Part shown: positions 1 through 6,613 of the stretch, in pieces | Layout: each line of letters begins with the position of its first letter | How positions within the stretch are numbered: the first letter of the stretch is position 1 | DNA from: Waddlia sp964635295 | GTDB taxonomy: Bacteria > Chlamydiota > Chlamydiia > Chlamydiales > Waddliaceae | Length of the DNA: 19,618 bases | Assembly: GCA_964635295.1 (NCBI GenBank) | Contig: CAZWOB010000039.1 | Location: 1 to 19,618 of the forward strand | Direction of reading: 5' to 3' | Position numbers and translations under genes: made by a program | Notes under the pieces: model-generated | Database searches by the model: none | Seen by the model: only the letters and a program-made list of their open reading frames with translations | What the model was told of the DNA's origin: nothing

Positions 1-149
1 CGTGGTGTTTTGTGCACATCTTCTATTTGATCAGCTTCCCCAGCAAATTGATCGTGGCCACCCAGTGGTTTGTGATGTATCTTGGGGGCAGCCGCCATGT
101 CCGTCTCATCAAAAAGCCAATCTTTGATGTGAAGAAGAAAGATACTTAG
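1..149 (+). CDS. C-terminal end of probable type II NADH dehydrogenase (partial)
   Basis: An open frame enters from the left edge; whole codons begin at base 3 and end at TAG 147-149, giving 49 visible residues. The peptide starts WCFVHIFYLISFPSKLIV, has an aromatic/hydrophobic stretch, then a basic tail (RHVRLIKKP...KKKDT). From memory this resembles the C-terminal membrane-anchoring segment of single-subunit NADH:quinone oxidoreductases (NDH-2), which often read W-x-F-V-H-I-x-x-L-I-x-F followed by a short aromatic helix and a basic end. NDH-2 oxidises NADH and passes electrons to quinone at the inner membrane face without pumping protons. The FAD and NADH folds lie outside the window, so the call rests on this tail alone; another membrane oxidoreductase is possible. 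Confidence 0.6.
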   Translation, partial: WCFVHIFYLISFPSKLIVATQWFVMYLGGSRHVRLIKKPIFDVKKKDT

Positions 150-150
150 A

Positions 151-191
151 GGGTGTCTACAATCTAAACTTCATTTACTTTGTAGAACCCC
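151..191 (+). terminator. Weak hairpin downstream of the NADH dehydrogenase gene
   Basis: The arm at 151-162 (GGGTGTCTACAA) can pair with 180-191 (TTGTAGAACCCC), with two G.U-type pairs inside and a 17-base loop. It begins two bases after the stop codon, the right place for a terminator, but no proper T-run follows (CTTAACG). It may be a factor-dependent or processing hairpin. Confidence 0.3.
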
Positions 192-245
192 CTTAACGTC
201 ACTCCTTTCAAGATATTCTCCACCACCGAGATCACGAGAGATCAC

Positions 246-408
246 GAAGCTATCCAACTAAAAGGTTTTGTTCGGATTTGGATGGATTTTTCCCTGGGGG
301 AGAAAATCGAGACGAAGTCAATATTTGATATTATAGACAAGTCTCGATTTCTCTTCCCCGGGGGAAAAGACGCCAAAGACGGGCAAAAAATTTTAGTTGG
401 ATAGCTTC
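246..408. repeat. 163-bp long imperfect palindrome
   Basis: The ends are an exact 18-bp inverted repeat: GAAGCTATCCAACTAAAA at 246-263 and its complement at 391-408. Inside, a second exact 10-bp pair (AAATCGAGAC 304-313, GTCTCGATTT 341-350) is flanked by C/G-rich arms around 291-300 and 354-365 that also largely pair. The whole stretch can therefore fold into one long hairpin around an AT-rich centre near 325-335. It contains no plausible gene and no transposase. It lies in the 603-bp gap between the NADH dehydrogenase gene and the first island gene, just upstream of a different repeat at 462-636. It could be a non-autonomous mobile element (MITE-like) or a structured RNA; no second copy is visible here. 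Confidence 0.75.
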
Positions 409-461
409 ACAGAGAAGAACAAACGGCCGTTCGCTTGGCTCATTCAAGACGAAGTCCTCTT

Positions 462-636
462 TATACTTATCATGTTTCGAAATTAAGCTTCATACTTCGT
501 CGGCTTGCCTCTGAATTTCTATCCGCCTGCATCGTCCAACTCATTCGAGTTGAACTGCTTCGGCGCCGACCATATCTGATAGAAATTCCGGGCGCCTCCT
601 TGTCTGAAAGCTTAATTTCGAAACATGATAAGTATA
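462..636 (+). repeat. MITE-like palindromic repeat, copy A
   Basis: This 175-bp element has perfect 29-bp terminal inverted repeats at 462-490 and 608-636. Internally it has a 10-bp pair (GAATTTCTAT 513-522, ATAGAAATTC 579-588) and a small hairpin CAACTC-ATTC-GAGTTG (537-552), so it folds into a branched hairpin. It matches the reverse complement of 14702-14880 without gaps; the core between the terminal repeats differs at only about six positions. The outermost bases read TATA on both sides, so a TA target duplication is possible but cannot be told from the inverted repeat. No transposase is present. A 70-codon TTG-start frame (435-647) runs through it but does not look coding. The element lies upstream of the promoter of the 753-2183 gene. 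Confidence 0.85.
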
Positions 637-677
637 TCATATCTTAATAAAAATATTAATTAAAAATATAATTTATA

Positions 678-706
678 TTGAGTTTTATTAAGCATTACCG
701 TATCAT
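678..706 (+). promoter_or_regulatory. Probable housekeeping-sigma promoter of the 753-2183 gene
   Basis: TTGAGT (678-683) and TATCAT (701-706) are separated by 17 bases in a very AT-rich stretch. This predicts transcription from about 713 and a leader of about 40 bases before the ATG at 753. The ribosome site is only a weak AAAAAGG at about 738-744. Confidence 0.5.
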
Positions 707-752
707 TATTAACTATTTAAAAAGATAAATTTATTTAAAAAGGTTAATAATT

Positions 753-2183
753 ATGATTACAGGTCAGAATGGAGCAGGTCGTGTACATCCACAACCTCAG
801 CAACAATTTGTTGAAGAAACAGTAGAAAGACCCCTTTCAGCTGGAGAGCGAGCGATTAAATGTGGCCAGCTTGCTTTATGGAATGCCGGTACCCTCGGAT
901 TGGTCAACTTCGACCTTCTAAATGAAGACTCCTGGCTGAGAGAAGAATATAAAGCTGTTTGGTATGGACGCACTGTTACAGTGATCAGACGGCCAGTGGA
1001 AGAAGACCATCAAGATCCTGAACCTGAAGCTGAAAGAAGACTTGTCGCTGCCAGCAGCAGTCAACTGTCTCAAACCGGCGGTAGCGATGGAACATTAGCC
1101 GGCAGAAACGATCGAAGAGATCCACTTGTAGGCCGTACCTTCACCGTTCATTTGCCAGATGGAAAAACTGGCAGCCTTAGAGTCCTGGACCTCATACAAA
1201 CAATGGCGGATCCCGCTCTGGCAAATGGAAACGGAACGCTTCCCCAAATTCAGCAGGCCAGCTCGTCTAACGCATTGACACGTGTATGGAATGGAGCAGG
1301 AAGAGCTCTCAGCAGCGTTTTTGGTTCTTCCGACTCAACACCTGCGACAATGCAATTGTCTTCCACAATGCAATTGGTTGTTGATGGTGTTGAAGCGATT
1401 TTTCGCGTCACAATCTCAGCACCAGGACAAAGGCTCACCCCTGAGTTGATGGGCTCGGTAGCAATGAGCATGTTCAGCCAGATCGGAAGCGGAGATTCTG
1501 CGCCTAGGATGACCGTTGAAAGGCAACGTTGCCTCGAAGCTTCCCCCCAGCCTTTGATGCTGCTTTCATCTACAGCAGCTTCATCCAGCGAAAGGGTTCA
1601 GCCAAAAAGTACTTCGCAACCCGTCGTCACTGTTGAAAGACTCCCTTCCATTCCCAGGCCGATGCCGCCTGCTAGCCCCTCAAGTTCAAACGCACCATTC
1701 ACCATGCCGACCACATCAAGGTTTGGAGCCGGCTTTGGAATTTACCCTGGAATATTAGGGGCATTCCCTGGTGTCGCCAGCCGTGTGATCATGGATGATC
1801 TTGACTCTGTCGTTCAAGGGGAAGAATCTGACATCTTTGCTCGTATTGACGATGGAGAAGGAAATCCAGCTCCTCGCAATCAGGCAAGAAGGAATACCCC
1901 TTGGATGCTACCTTTCTTGATGCGCTGGGCAGCGATACACAGACAAGGCGGCGACCTTAGAAACCGTCAATTTCAAGCGCAACCTGAAGCGCAAAACCCA
2001 TCCTGGTACCAACGCTTCCTGTCCCTGATTACACGAGCGGTCACCTATGTGACGACTGCAGTCAGAAACCATACTCCTGAACCCTGGTGGACAACGGCTG
2101 CTCCAGTCCTTACGGAAGAGGGTACAGTAAATGGTGCACAGGTTCGAGTTGACCTTTTGCACGCGGGTGAAGTCGAGGAATAA
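753..2183 (+). CDS. Lineage-specific protein, first of two tandem paralogs
   Basis: This 476-residue protein belongs to no family I recognise. It is clearly homologous to the next gene (2339-4096) through blocks in the same order. These are a hydrophobic segment with an aromatic tail (residues 38-78, TLGLVNFDLL...SWLREEY), DPLVGRTFTVHLPDG (123-137), a VVDGVEAIFRVTISAP block (209-224), ILGAFPGV (334-341), and a C-terminal domain (416-469) ending in V-R-V-D-L-L. Between the blocks lie Ser/Pro/Gln-rich, low-complexity linkers (about 81-120, 265-320). There is no classical signal peptide. The N-terminal hydrophobic stretch is the only membrane candidate; the equivalent of the paralog's second hydrophobic stretch (384-397) is more polar. 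Inference: a secreted or host-interacting protein of the chlamydia-related lineage, possibly a type III effector. The sequence itself shows only the duplication and domain layout. A hairpin terminator follows at 2212-2246. Confidence 0.85.
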   Translation: MITGQNGAGRVHPQPQQQFVEETVERPLSAGERAIKCGQLALWNAGTLGLVNFDLLNEDSWLREEYKAVWYGRTVTVIRRPVEEDHQDPEPEAERRLVAASSSQLSQTGGSDGTLAGRNDRRDPLVGRTFTVHLPDGKTGSLRVLDLIQTMADPALANGNGTLPQIQQASSSNALTRVWNGAGRALSSVFGSSDSTPATMQLSSTMQLVVDGVEAIFRVTISAPGQRLTPELMGSVAMSMFSQIGSGDSAPRMTVERQRCLEASPQPLMLLSSTAASSSERVQPKSTSQPVVTVERLPSIPRPMPPASPSSSNAPFTMPTTSRFGAGFGIYPGILGAFPGVASRVIMDDLDSVVQGEESDIFARIDDGEGNPAPRNQARRNTPWMLPFLMRWAAIHRQGGDLRNRQFQAQPEAQNPSWYQRFLSLITRAVTYVTTAVRNHTPEPWWTTAAPVLTEEGTVNGAQVRVDLLHAGEVEE

Positions 2184-2211
2184 ATCCCCTCAAATAGCTT
2201 CTACTATCAAA

Positions 2212-2246
2212 ATAATACGAGGTAATGTCATTTTACCTCGTATTAT
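2212..2246 (+). terminator. Hairpin terminator after the first paralog
   Basis: A perfect 14-bp stem pairs 2212-2225 (ATAATACGAGGTAA) with 2233-2246 around a 7-base loop, 28 bases after the stop codon. The following sequence (CATTTATTAAA) is T-rich but not a clean U-tract, so termination may be partial and allow read-through to the second paralog. Confidence 0.6.
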
Positions 2247-2289
2247 CATTTATTAAACATATCTTTATAAAGTTTTAAAAAAAATGTTT

Positions 2290-2330
2290 TATAATTTAGA
2301 CATATTTAAATTTAAAAAACAATAAAAGGA
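2290..2330 (+). promoter_or_regulatory. Possible -10 box and ribosome site of the second paralog
   Basis: A perfect TATAAT lies at 2290-2295, but no good -35 sits 16-18 bases upstream. AAAGGA at 2325-2330 is eight bases before the ATG at 2339 and fixes that start. Together with the upstream hairpin this suggests the second paralog can be transcribed separately. Confidence 0.4.
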
Positions 2331-2338
2331 TAAATTTA

Positions 2339-4096
2339 ATGACATCAAATGGATTCCCCCTACCATCAGCGAAAGGTTTTAGAGACTTTCACGAACTTTC
2401 CCCCTTTACCGAACCATCTGTACCTGCAGGGACACCAATCAGGGTCAGTCGTGATTCTACTAGCTCAGATAATGCTTTAGAAAGAGTAGAAGGAACCGAT
2501 AAGAAAACATATGGCATCGTAAGAAAAATTTTTGAAGGACTTGGACTTATCTTACTGAACGCTGTGACGTTGGGATCAGTTAACCTAGAACTTCTGAGAG
2601 GAAAAAATTCATGGCTAATGCGTGAGTATGAGCGAGTTTTCCTTGATGCCGAGATCACCGTGATCGTCAGCGGCGGAAGCAGTGAAAGCTACGCTGCACC
2701 TATTCCCCCCCGTCCTCGAAGTACGGACCAAAGTTCTGGATCTGATTCTGACTCTATTGATCCTGGTGCCGTTGATCTCACTCTAGTTGATGATGATACA
2801 GAACAGCCGCCCGCCCTACAACCAAATCCGATGGTTGGAAGAGAATTTTCGATAATCATTCCTACGGGTATTCCTCATACACCCCAGCAACCTCATCTAC
2901 CAATTGCCTCATCAAGTAGTAATATTCCTCCCCCTTTGGGATTTGGAGAAGGTCCAGCAGCCGGGATTCAAGTATCGTTTACCGTGTTGGATATGTTTGT
3001 CAATGTTACTGGAGTACCTCCTGAAACAGTCTTGCAAGATCAACCTTTGCGACCAGCTATTGAAGGCCCCCTTGGAGATAGAGCCGTTGTTCCTGCTCAA
3101 TCCAGCGGATTTCTCAGTACAATCGGCTCCGTGTTGGGAAGTGGCTGGAATTACGTGACAGGTGCGGAAGAGCCACGCCTTGAAGCAAGAGCTAGATTTC
3201 TCGTCGTAGTCGATCAAGTTCAGCATATTATAGAGATCTCTCTAAATACCCCATTAGCAGGGAATCAGACTCCCATGCAGATGATCATGGGCAGCCTTGA
3301 TCAACAGCTTCCAGAAGAACTGCGAGGCGCAGCACACCGTGGCATTGAAAGACAAGAAGGCAGTCACCTTGCTGGAACTGCTCAGTTGGAAATGATTGGA
3401 GATGATGAACCTCAACTTCTTCAACCAATGGTTCCCCAACGAGCAGTGATGCCTGGTGGAGATGAACGAAGAGGTCCTGTCGGTACCGCACCAATCGCGG
3501 CCCTGATCGCTTCAACTGCATTATTTGAACAAGCGTTACAGGAAGAGCTTCACTTGATGGGAGGTGCGCCACCAGCACCAACAATCAATCCGGTCAATGT
3601 ATACCGAGGGGCAACTCCTGTACTTGGCGTTCTAGGGTACTTAGGCAGATTCCCTGGGGTAAGAGAACGTGCTGCCGCTCGTTTAGGATTCAACCCTGCC
3701 ATCCTGGGTTTTGGTATAGCAGGCGCACTGATGCTAGGCATTGCTGGCAGAAACAGACACAACTATCAAAGGCAAACAGTAGCACAAGGCCATGAAGTCG
3801 CGGTCATCGCTCCAGGCACGCAAAATCAAGGGGTGCTCAGTTGGATCTACAACACATTGAGAAATATGGTCACTTCAGCTGTCAGTACGATTATGCCTAA
3901 CCGAACTGTCCAACCGATTGCGAGCGCAGAGTTCTCTCAGGGTGATACGCATTTGCGATTCGATTATCTAGGCAGACGAAATGCTCGCGGACGTGGCGTG
4001 AATGATTTCCTGTTCGAACGCTATGGAATCATGCCTATGACTCCGCAGATAATTATAGGCCAAGAACCTGATCCTTTTGACAGAATTTTAGAATAA
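2339..4096 (+). CDS. Lineage-specific protein, second of two tandem paralogs
   Basis: This 585-residue protein of unknown function is a longer paralog of the preceding gene. Shared blocks in order: a hydrophobic segment and SWLMREYERV (64-109), NPMVGREFSIIIPTG (163-177), TVLDMFVNVTG (215-225), VVVDQVQHIIEISLNTP (289-305), VLGYLGRFPGV (431-441), and a C-terminal domain (495-545, ending LRFDYLG). Unlike the first copy it has a clear hydrophobic helix at about 452-469 (NPAILGFGIAGALMLGIA), which with 427-441 could form a membrane hairpin. It also has an extra tail of about 40 residues after the shared domain. Linkers at 111-162 and 178-210 are Ser/Asp/Pro-rich. There is no signal peptide. Divergence is high outside the blocks, so the duplication is old or fast-evolving, as is common for secreted proteins under host pressure. 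A strong terminator follows at 4111-4142. Confidence 0.85.
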   Translation: MTSNGFPLPSAKGFRDFHELSPFTEPSVPAGTPIRVSRDSTSSDNALERVEGTDKKTYGIVRKIFEGLGLILLNAVTLGSVNLELLRGKNSWLMREYERVFLDAEITVIVSGGSSESYAAPIPPRPRSTDQSSGSDSDSIDPGAVDLTLVDDDTEQPPALQPNPMVGREFSIIIPTGIPHTPQQPHLPIASSSSNIPPPLGFGEGPAAGIQVSFTVLDMFVNVTGVPPETVLQDQPLRPAIEGPLGDRAVVPAQSSGFLSTIGSVLGSGWNYVTGAEEPRLEARARFLVVVDQVQHIIEISLNTPLAGNQTPMQMIMGSLDQQLPEELRGAAHRGIERQEGSHLAGTAQLEMIGDDEPQLLQPMVPQRAVMPGGDERRGPVGTAPIAALIASTALFEQALQEELHLMGGAPPAPTINPVNVYRGATPVLGVLGYLGRFPGVRERAAARLGFNPAILGFGIAGALMLGIAGRNRHNYQRQTVAQGHEVAVIAPGTQNQGVLSWIYNTLRNMVTSAVSTIMPNRTVQPIASAEFSQGDTHLRFDYLGRRNARGRGVNDFLFERYGIMPMTPQIIIGQEPDPFDRILE

Positions 4097-4108
4097 TACA
4101 CGAAATGA

Positions 4109-4684
4109 TTAAGCCGCGTTGCAAACAACGCGGCTTTTTTTTATCTGGTAGCGATTAATCCCGCTCCGGAAAAGAATGCAAGGCCGCCACCAATTCCCAT
4201 GAGGGTAAATCCGGCAACCGGATTGACTGGAAAAAGGGGACGCCCCAAGAACAGCAAATAAAATGCCGACGATCAGGGCAGCGATCATCGCAACCTTTCC
4301 TCTCGACTTTCCATCAACGACCGTGACAGAATGACTTGAACCACTATCAACGATTACCGTTTCATGTGTATGAACAGATGGAAGGTGAGTGACAGTAGGA
4401 TCTATGAATAATGGACTCCGATGATGATGAAGAGTAGGCCCCCTATGAACCACTGTAGGTGTAGGTCCGTGTGGGTGATGGCCTGGATGTTGTCTGAGCG
4501 GTTGTCTTGCCGGACGGGAAGGTCCAGATGGAATGGTTATACCGCCGCCATGGCCAGGTCGCTGTCGATACACTCTACCTCCAGAAGATCCCCGCGATAG
4601 GCGTCTGCTTTGACCTGAAAAATTTCCTCCCTGACGGGCAGGATGCCCTGCACGATCGGGATCTACACTTCGTAAAAATGACAT
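4109..4684 (-). CDS. Membrane protein with disordered N-terminus, frameshifted in second helix (Inc-like candidate)
   Basis: The uninterrupted frame is 191 residues, but its last 40 or so are an artefact of a shift. Residues 1-100 are Arg/Gly/Pro/His-rich and probably disordered. Then comes HETVIVDSGSSHSVTVV (107-123) and one hydrophobic helix (131-147, VAMIAALIVGILFAVLG). At the run CCCCTTTTT (complement of 4231-4239) the frame is lost. One base over, it reads PVNPVAGFTLMGIGGGLAFF, then SGAGLIATR and a stop at 4141-4143, which matches the second helix of the paralog at 4945-5331. The repaired protein would be 180 residues with two helices separated by a Pro loop, the bilobed pattern known for chlamydial inclusion membrane proteins. 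AAGGA lies before the ATG at 4684. The shift may be a real pseudogene lesion, a phase-variable tract or a sequencing error. Confidence 0.75.
   Translation of the reverse strand: MSFLRSVDPDRAGHPARQGGNFSGQSRRLSRGSSGGRVYRQRPGHGGGITIPSGPSRPARQPLRQHPGHHPHGPTPTVVHRGPTLHHHRSPLFIDPTVTHLPSVHTHETVIVDSGSSHSVTVVDGKSRGKVAMIAALIVGILFAVLGASPFSSQSGCRIYPHGNWWRPCILFRSGINRYQIKKSRVVCNAA
4111..4142 (+). terminator. Strong terminator between convergent genes
   Basis: AAGCCGCGTTG (4111-4121) pairs perfectly with CAACGCGGCTT (4126-4136) around a 4-base loop, followed by a run of T to 4142. It is a textbook intrinsic terminator for the + strand gene. The opposing gene's undamaged frame would stop at 4141-4143, so the hairpin would sit right after it and serve both strands. 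The - strand U-tract is poorer. Confidence 0.9.
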
Positions 4685-4820
4685 AATATTTCCTTTTTAC
4701 ATCTCTTTTAAAAAGAGTTAATTATTAAAAATATTTATTAAGGAATAATAAAGTTTTTGTAGTAAATTCTATGTCAGATTATTCCAACATCTGTTGGTGA
4801 AATGTACCTTATCTCTGAGT

Positions 4821-4882
4821 CGCAGGGACGCAGAAAATTAGGTACAGTGATCCCTTCTCAGTGAGCTCTGTGATCTTTGCGG
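4821..4882. repeat. REP-like imperfect palindrome in the intergenic gap
   Basis: CGCAGGGACGCAGAA (4821-4835) faces CTCTGTGATCTTTGCGG (4866-4882) as imperfect complements. The wording (a 'cgcagagacgcagag' arm and a 'ctctgtgtctttgcgg' arm) resembles dispersed intergenic palindromes that I recall from many environmental bacteria. A short flanking pair GTACCT/AGGTAC (4804-4809, 4840-4845) and a hairpin CCAAC-ATCT-GTTGG (4784-4797) lie nearby. The 260-bp gap 4685-4944 holds nothing else beyond AT-rich leader and the terminator at 4904-4931. Confidence 0.45.
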
Positions 4883-4903
4883 TAAATATTTCTTAAATTG
4901 ATG

Positions 4904-4931
4904 AAAAAGCGCATGGAGGATCCATGCGCTT
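4904..4931 (-). terminator. Intrinsic terminator of the 4945-5331 gene
   Basis: An 11-bp perfect stem, AAGCGCATGGA (4907-4917) and TCCATGCGCTT (4921-4931), has a 3-base loop. Read on the - strand it is followed by a T-run (complement of 4904-4908), 14 bases past the stop codon at 4945. Confidence 0.85.
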
Positions 4932-4944
4932 GGATATTGATGAA

Positions 4945-5331
4945 TTAGACATCATTGTGGCGATTAGCGCCGTAAGCAAGTCCTCCGATGCCTGCGATAA
5001 TAAGCCCGAAGCCGCAGATCACCAAACCTCCGACTGGATCCACCGGAATCATGCACGCGCCCAAAATTGCCAGAGCGACACCCACGATCATTGCTGCCAA
5101 ACCGCTAATCCGACCATTTGAATGTGAACTGACGACAGTGACAGACGATCTGGGTCTTGTATCTGCAATAATCGTGTGTCCTGGGCTAAATAGTGAAGCT
5201 CCCCTTCTGTCATGACCGGGAACTTGACGCGCTCCTCTTCCATGAAATACACCTGTTCTCTCTGGGACGCGTCCGCCTCCAACAGGTTGTCCTCTTGCGG
5301 GTACTCCCCCTCTGCCTAATGGTGATGCCAT
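4945..5331 (-). CDS. Two-helix membrane protein with Arg/Gly-rich N-terminus (Inc-like candidate)
   Basis: This 128-residue protein is a paralog of the frameshifted gene at 4109-4684. Residues 1-50 are Gly/Arg/Pro-rich without hydrophobic content. GHTIIADTRPRSSVTVV (51-67) matches HETVIVDSGSSHSVTVV in the neighbour. Two hydrophobic helices follow at about 77-95 and 100-121, separated by a short PVDPV turn, then a 7-residue polar tail. A closely spaced helix pair is the hallmark used to predict chlamydial inclusion membrane proteins (Inc), though in those it is often nearer the N-terminus. There is no signal peptide, which fits type III export but also fits an ordinary inner-membrane protein. 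AGGAG lies about 10 bases before the ATG (5331). A TATAAT on the - strand (complement of 5423-5428) is a possible promoter. Function unknown. Confidence 0.8.
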   Translation of the reverse strand: MASPLGRGGVPARGQPVGGGRVPERTGVFHGRGARQVPGHDRRGASLFSPGHTIIADTRPRSSVTVVSSHSNGRISGLAAMIVGVALAILGACMIPVDPVGGLVICGFGLIIAGIGGLAYGANRHNDV

Positions 5332-5469
5332 AATGATATTTCTCCTATTTGGTTTGTTTTTTTTAAAGAAAGAAAATTAACTATCTTCTTTAAATATTAA
5401 GAGTAGATAAAGAATAGATAATATTATAAATAAGATCGATTTTTTTTAAAACTGGATTCTGAGTTCACT

Positions 5470-6609
5470 TTAATTTGATATTATTTTTTTGAATCTGTCA
5501 TCGTCTCGGATGAGGTCGTACTCCCGCTTCTTCACGACCTCGGAAAGATTGGGCAGGCCCGCATCAATTGCCGCCCGAAGCCAGCCAATCGACGGTTCCA
5601 CCTCCCCCATCGCAGCATGACAAAGGGAATTGACCACAGCTGTCTCATACGCCTGACTGAGCTGATACACTTGCTTGCCCACATTGACCGCCTCTCTCCA
5701 CTTCCCAAGCTCATACGCTAACTGATGGAAGAGGAATAGACCGCTGCTGCTGAGTTTTTTCGTGATCGGGCGCAACAGTTCATAAGCCTCTGGCAAGCGC
5801 TCGAGTTGAACGAGGATCTGCGCCGCCGACTCGGTAGCCCCCATATAGAGGACCCCCTCGCCTGTCTTCTCTCGAAGCTTGAGAAAAAGGCCTAACGCTT
5901 GTTCGTTCATCCCGGACTGCTGAGCATCCTGGGCCTGTTTGAATAAAGCCTGCAACTCTTCATTCTGGTCGCTTTGCTTTACTTGAAGCGTACTTTGAAA
6001 TTTTCTAAAACTTTCGAAAGTGAACATAAAAAAGAGCGCGCCCGCGATCCAAAAATAGACCATGAAAAAGAAGATACTAAATCCAAGACCGACCAGCGAA
6101 CTGAGCAGAAGCGCTGCCTGTGTTCCGCGAAAACCCATCATCCCCTCCAACAGAATGCGCAAGAGGTGCCCTCCGTCCAGAGGGTGAACGGGAAGCAGGT
6201 TGATCACCGTCCAAAAAAGGTTCACATTGAACGTGATGATCAACATATAGGAAAACACTGTGTTAGATTGGGTTCCCACAACTTTTAGAAGCAGATAAGA
6301 GAGGCATGCGAGGCAAAAACCGGCTAACGGCCCATTGAATACAATCGTAAAGTCCTGCCATTTTTTCAGGGGCGGCCCTTTTCGGTAGGTCACTCCCCCC
6401 ATGCCGAACAGTTCGACCACTGCCGATTGTCCAAAACTACGCGCTGTTAAGGCGTGTCCCAGCTCATGAACAAGAACAGAAATAAAAATGATGATCGCCC
6501 ACAAAAATGTAAGTGGAAGCGACTGCGTGCTCAACCATCCAATGATAAAAATCAGGACGAGGAAAAACGGCTGTATCCGAACCGGTATGGAACCTATGCT
6601 AAACTGCAT
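5470..6609 (-). CDS. M50 (site-2 type) membrane metalloprotease with helical-repeat C-terminus
   Basis: An intramembrane zinc protease of the M50 family. HELGH at residues 48-52 supplies the zinc histidines and catalytic Glu. NLLPVHPLDGG (137-147) holds the conserved Asp that completes the site. FNGPLAG (91-97) is the usual third family motif. Hydrophobic helices fill residues 15-205. The remaining 175 residues are soluble, with alternating helices that look TPR-like, ending KKREYDLIRDDDRF. The frame can be extended to a TTG at 6627, overlapping sucD by 14 bases. I prefer the ATG at 6607-6609 (MQFSIGSIPV), four bases after the sucD stop, because SpoIVFB-like proteins start this way; this gives 379 residues. 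It would be transcribed with sucC-sucD. Family members cleave membrane-bound regulators, but no substrate is suggested here. The soluble repeats could bind a partner. Confidence 0.88.
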   Translation of the reverse strand: MQFSIGSIPVRIQPFFLVLIFIIGWLSTQSLPLTFLWAIIIFISVLVHELGHALTARSFGQSAVVELFGMGGVTYRKGPPLKKWQDFTIVFNGPLAGFCLACLSYLLLKVVGTQSNTVFSYMLIITFNVNLFWTVINLLPVHPLDGGHLLRILLEGMMGFRGTQAALLLSSLVGLGFSIFFFMVYFWIAGALFFMFTFESFRKFQSTLQVKQSDQNEELQALFKQAQDAQQSGMNEQALGLFLKLREKTGEGVLYMGATESAAQILVQLERLPEAYELLRPITKKLSSSGLFLFHQLAYELGKWREAVNVGKQVYQLSQAYETAVVNSLCHAAMGEVEPSIGWLRAAIDAGLPNLSEVVKKREYDLIRDDDRFKKIISN

Positions 6610-6613
6610 CAAC

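Noticed and set aside
228..247. Two tandem copies of GAGATCACGA
   Set aside because: Only two 10-bp units, with no further copies or structure; most likely chance or the edge of the neighbouring palindrome.
435..647. A 70-codon TTG-start frame across repeat copy A, and the matching 85-codon frame (14663-14920, -) across copy B
   Set aside because: The frames share a peptide, but most base differences between copies change the amino acid while the palindromic pairing is preserved. That points to a structured repeat, not a protein.
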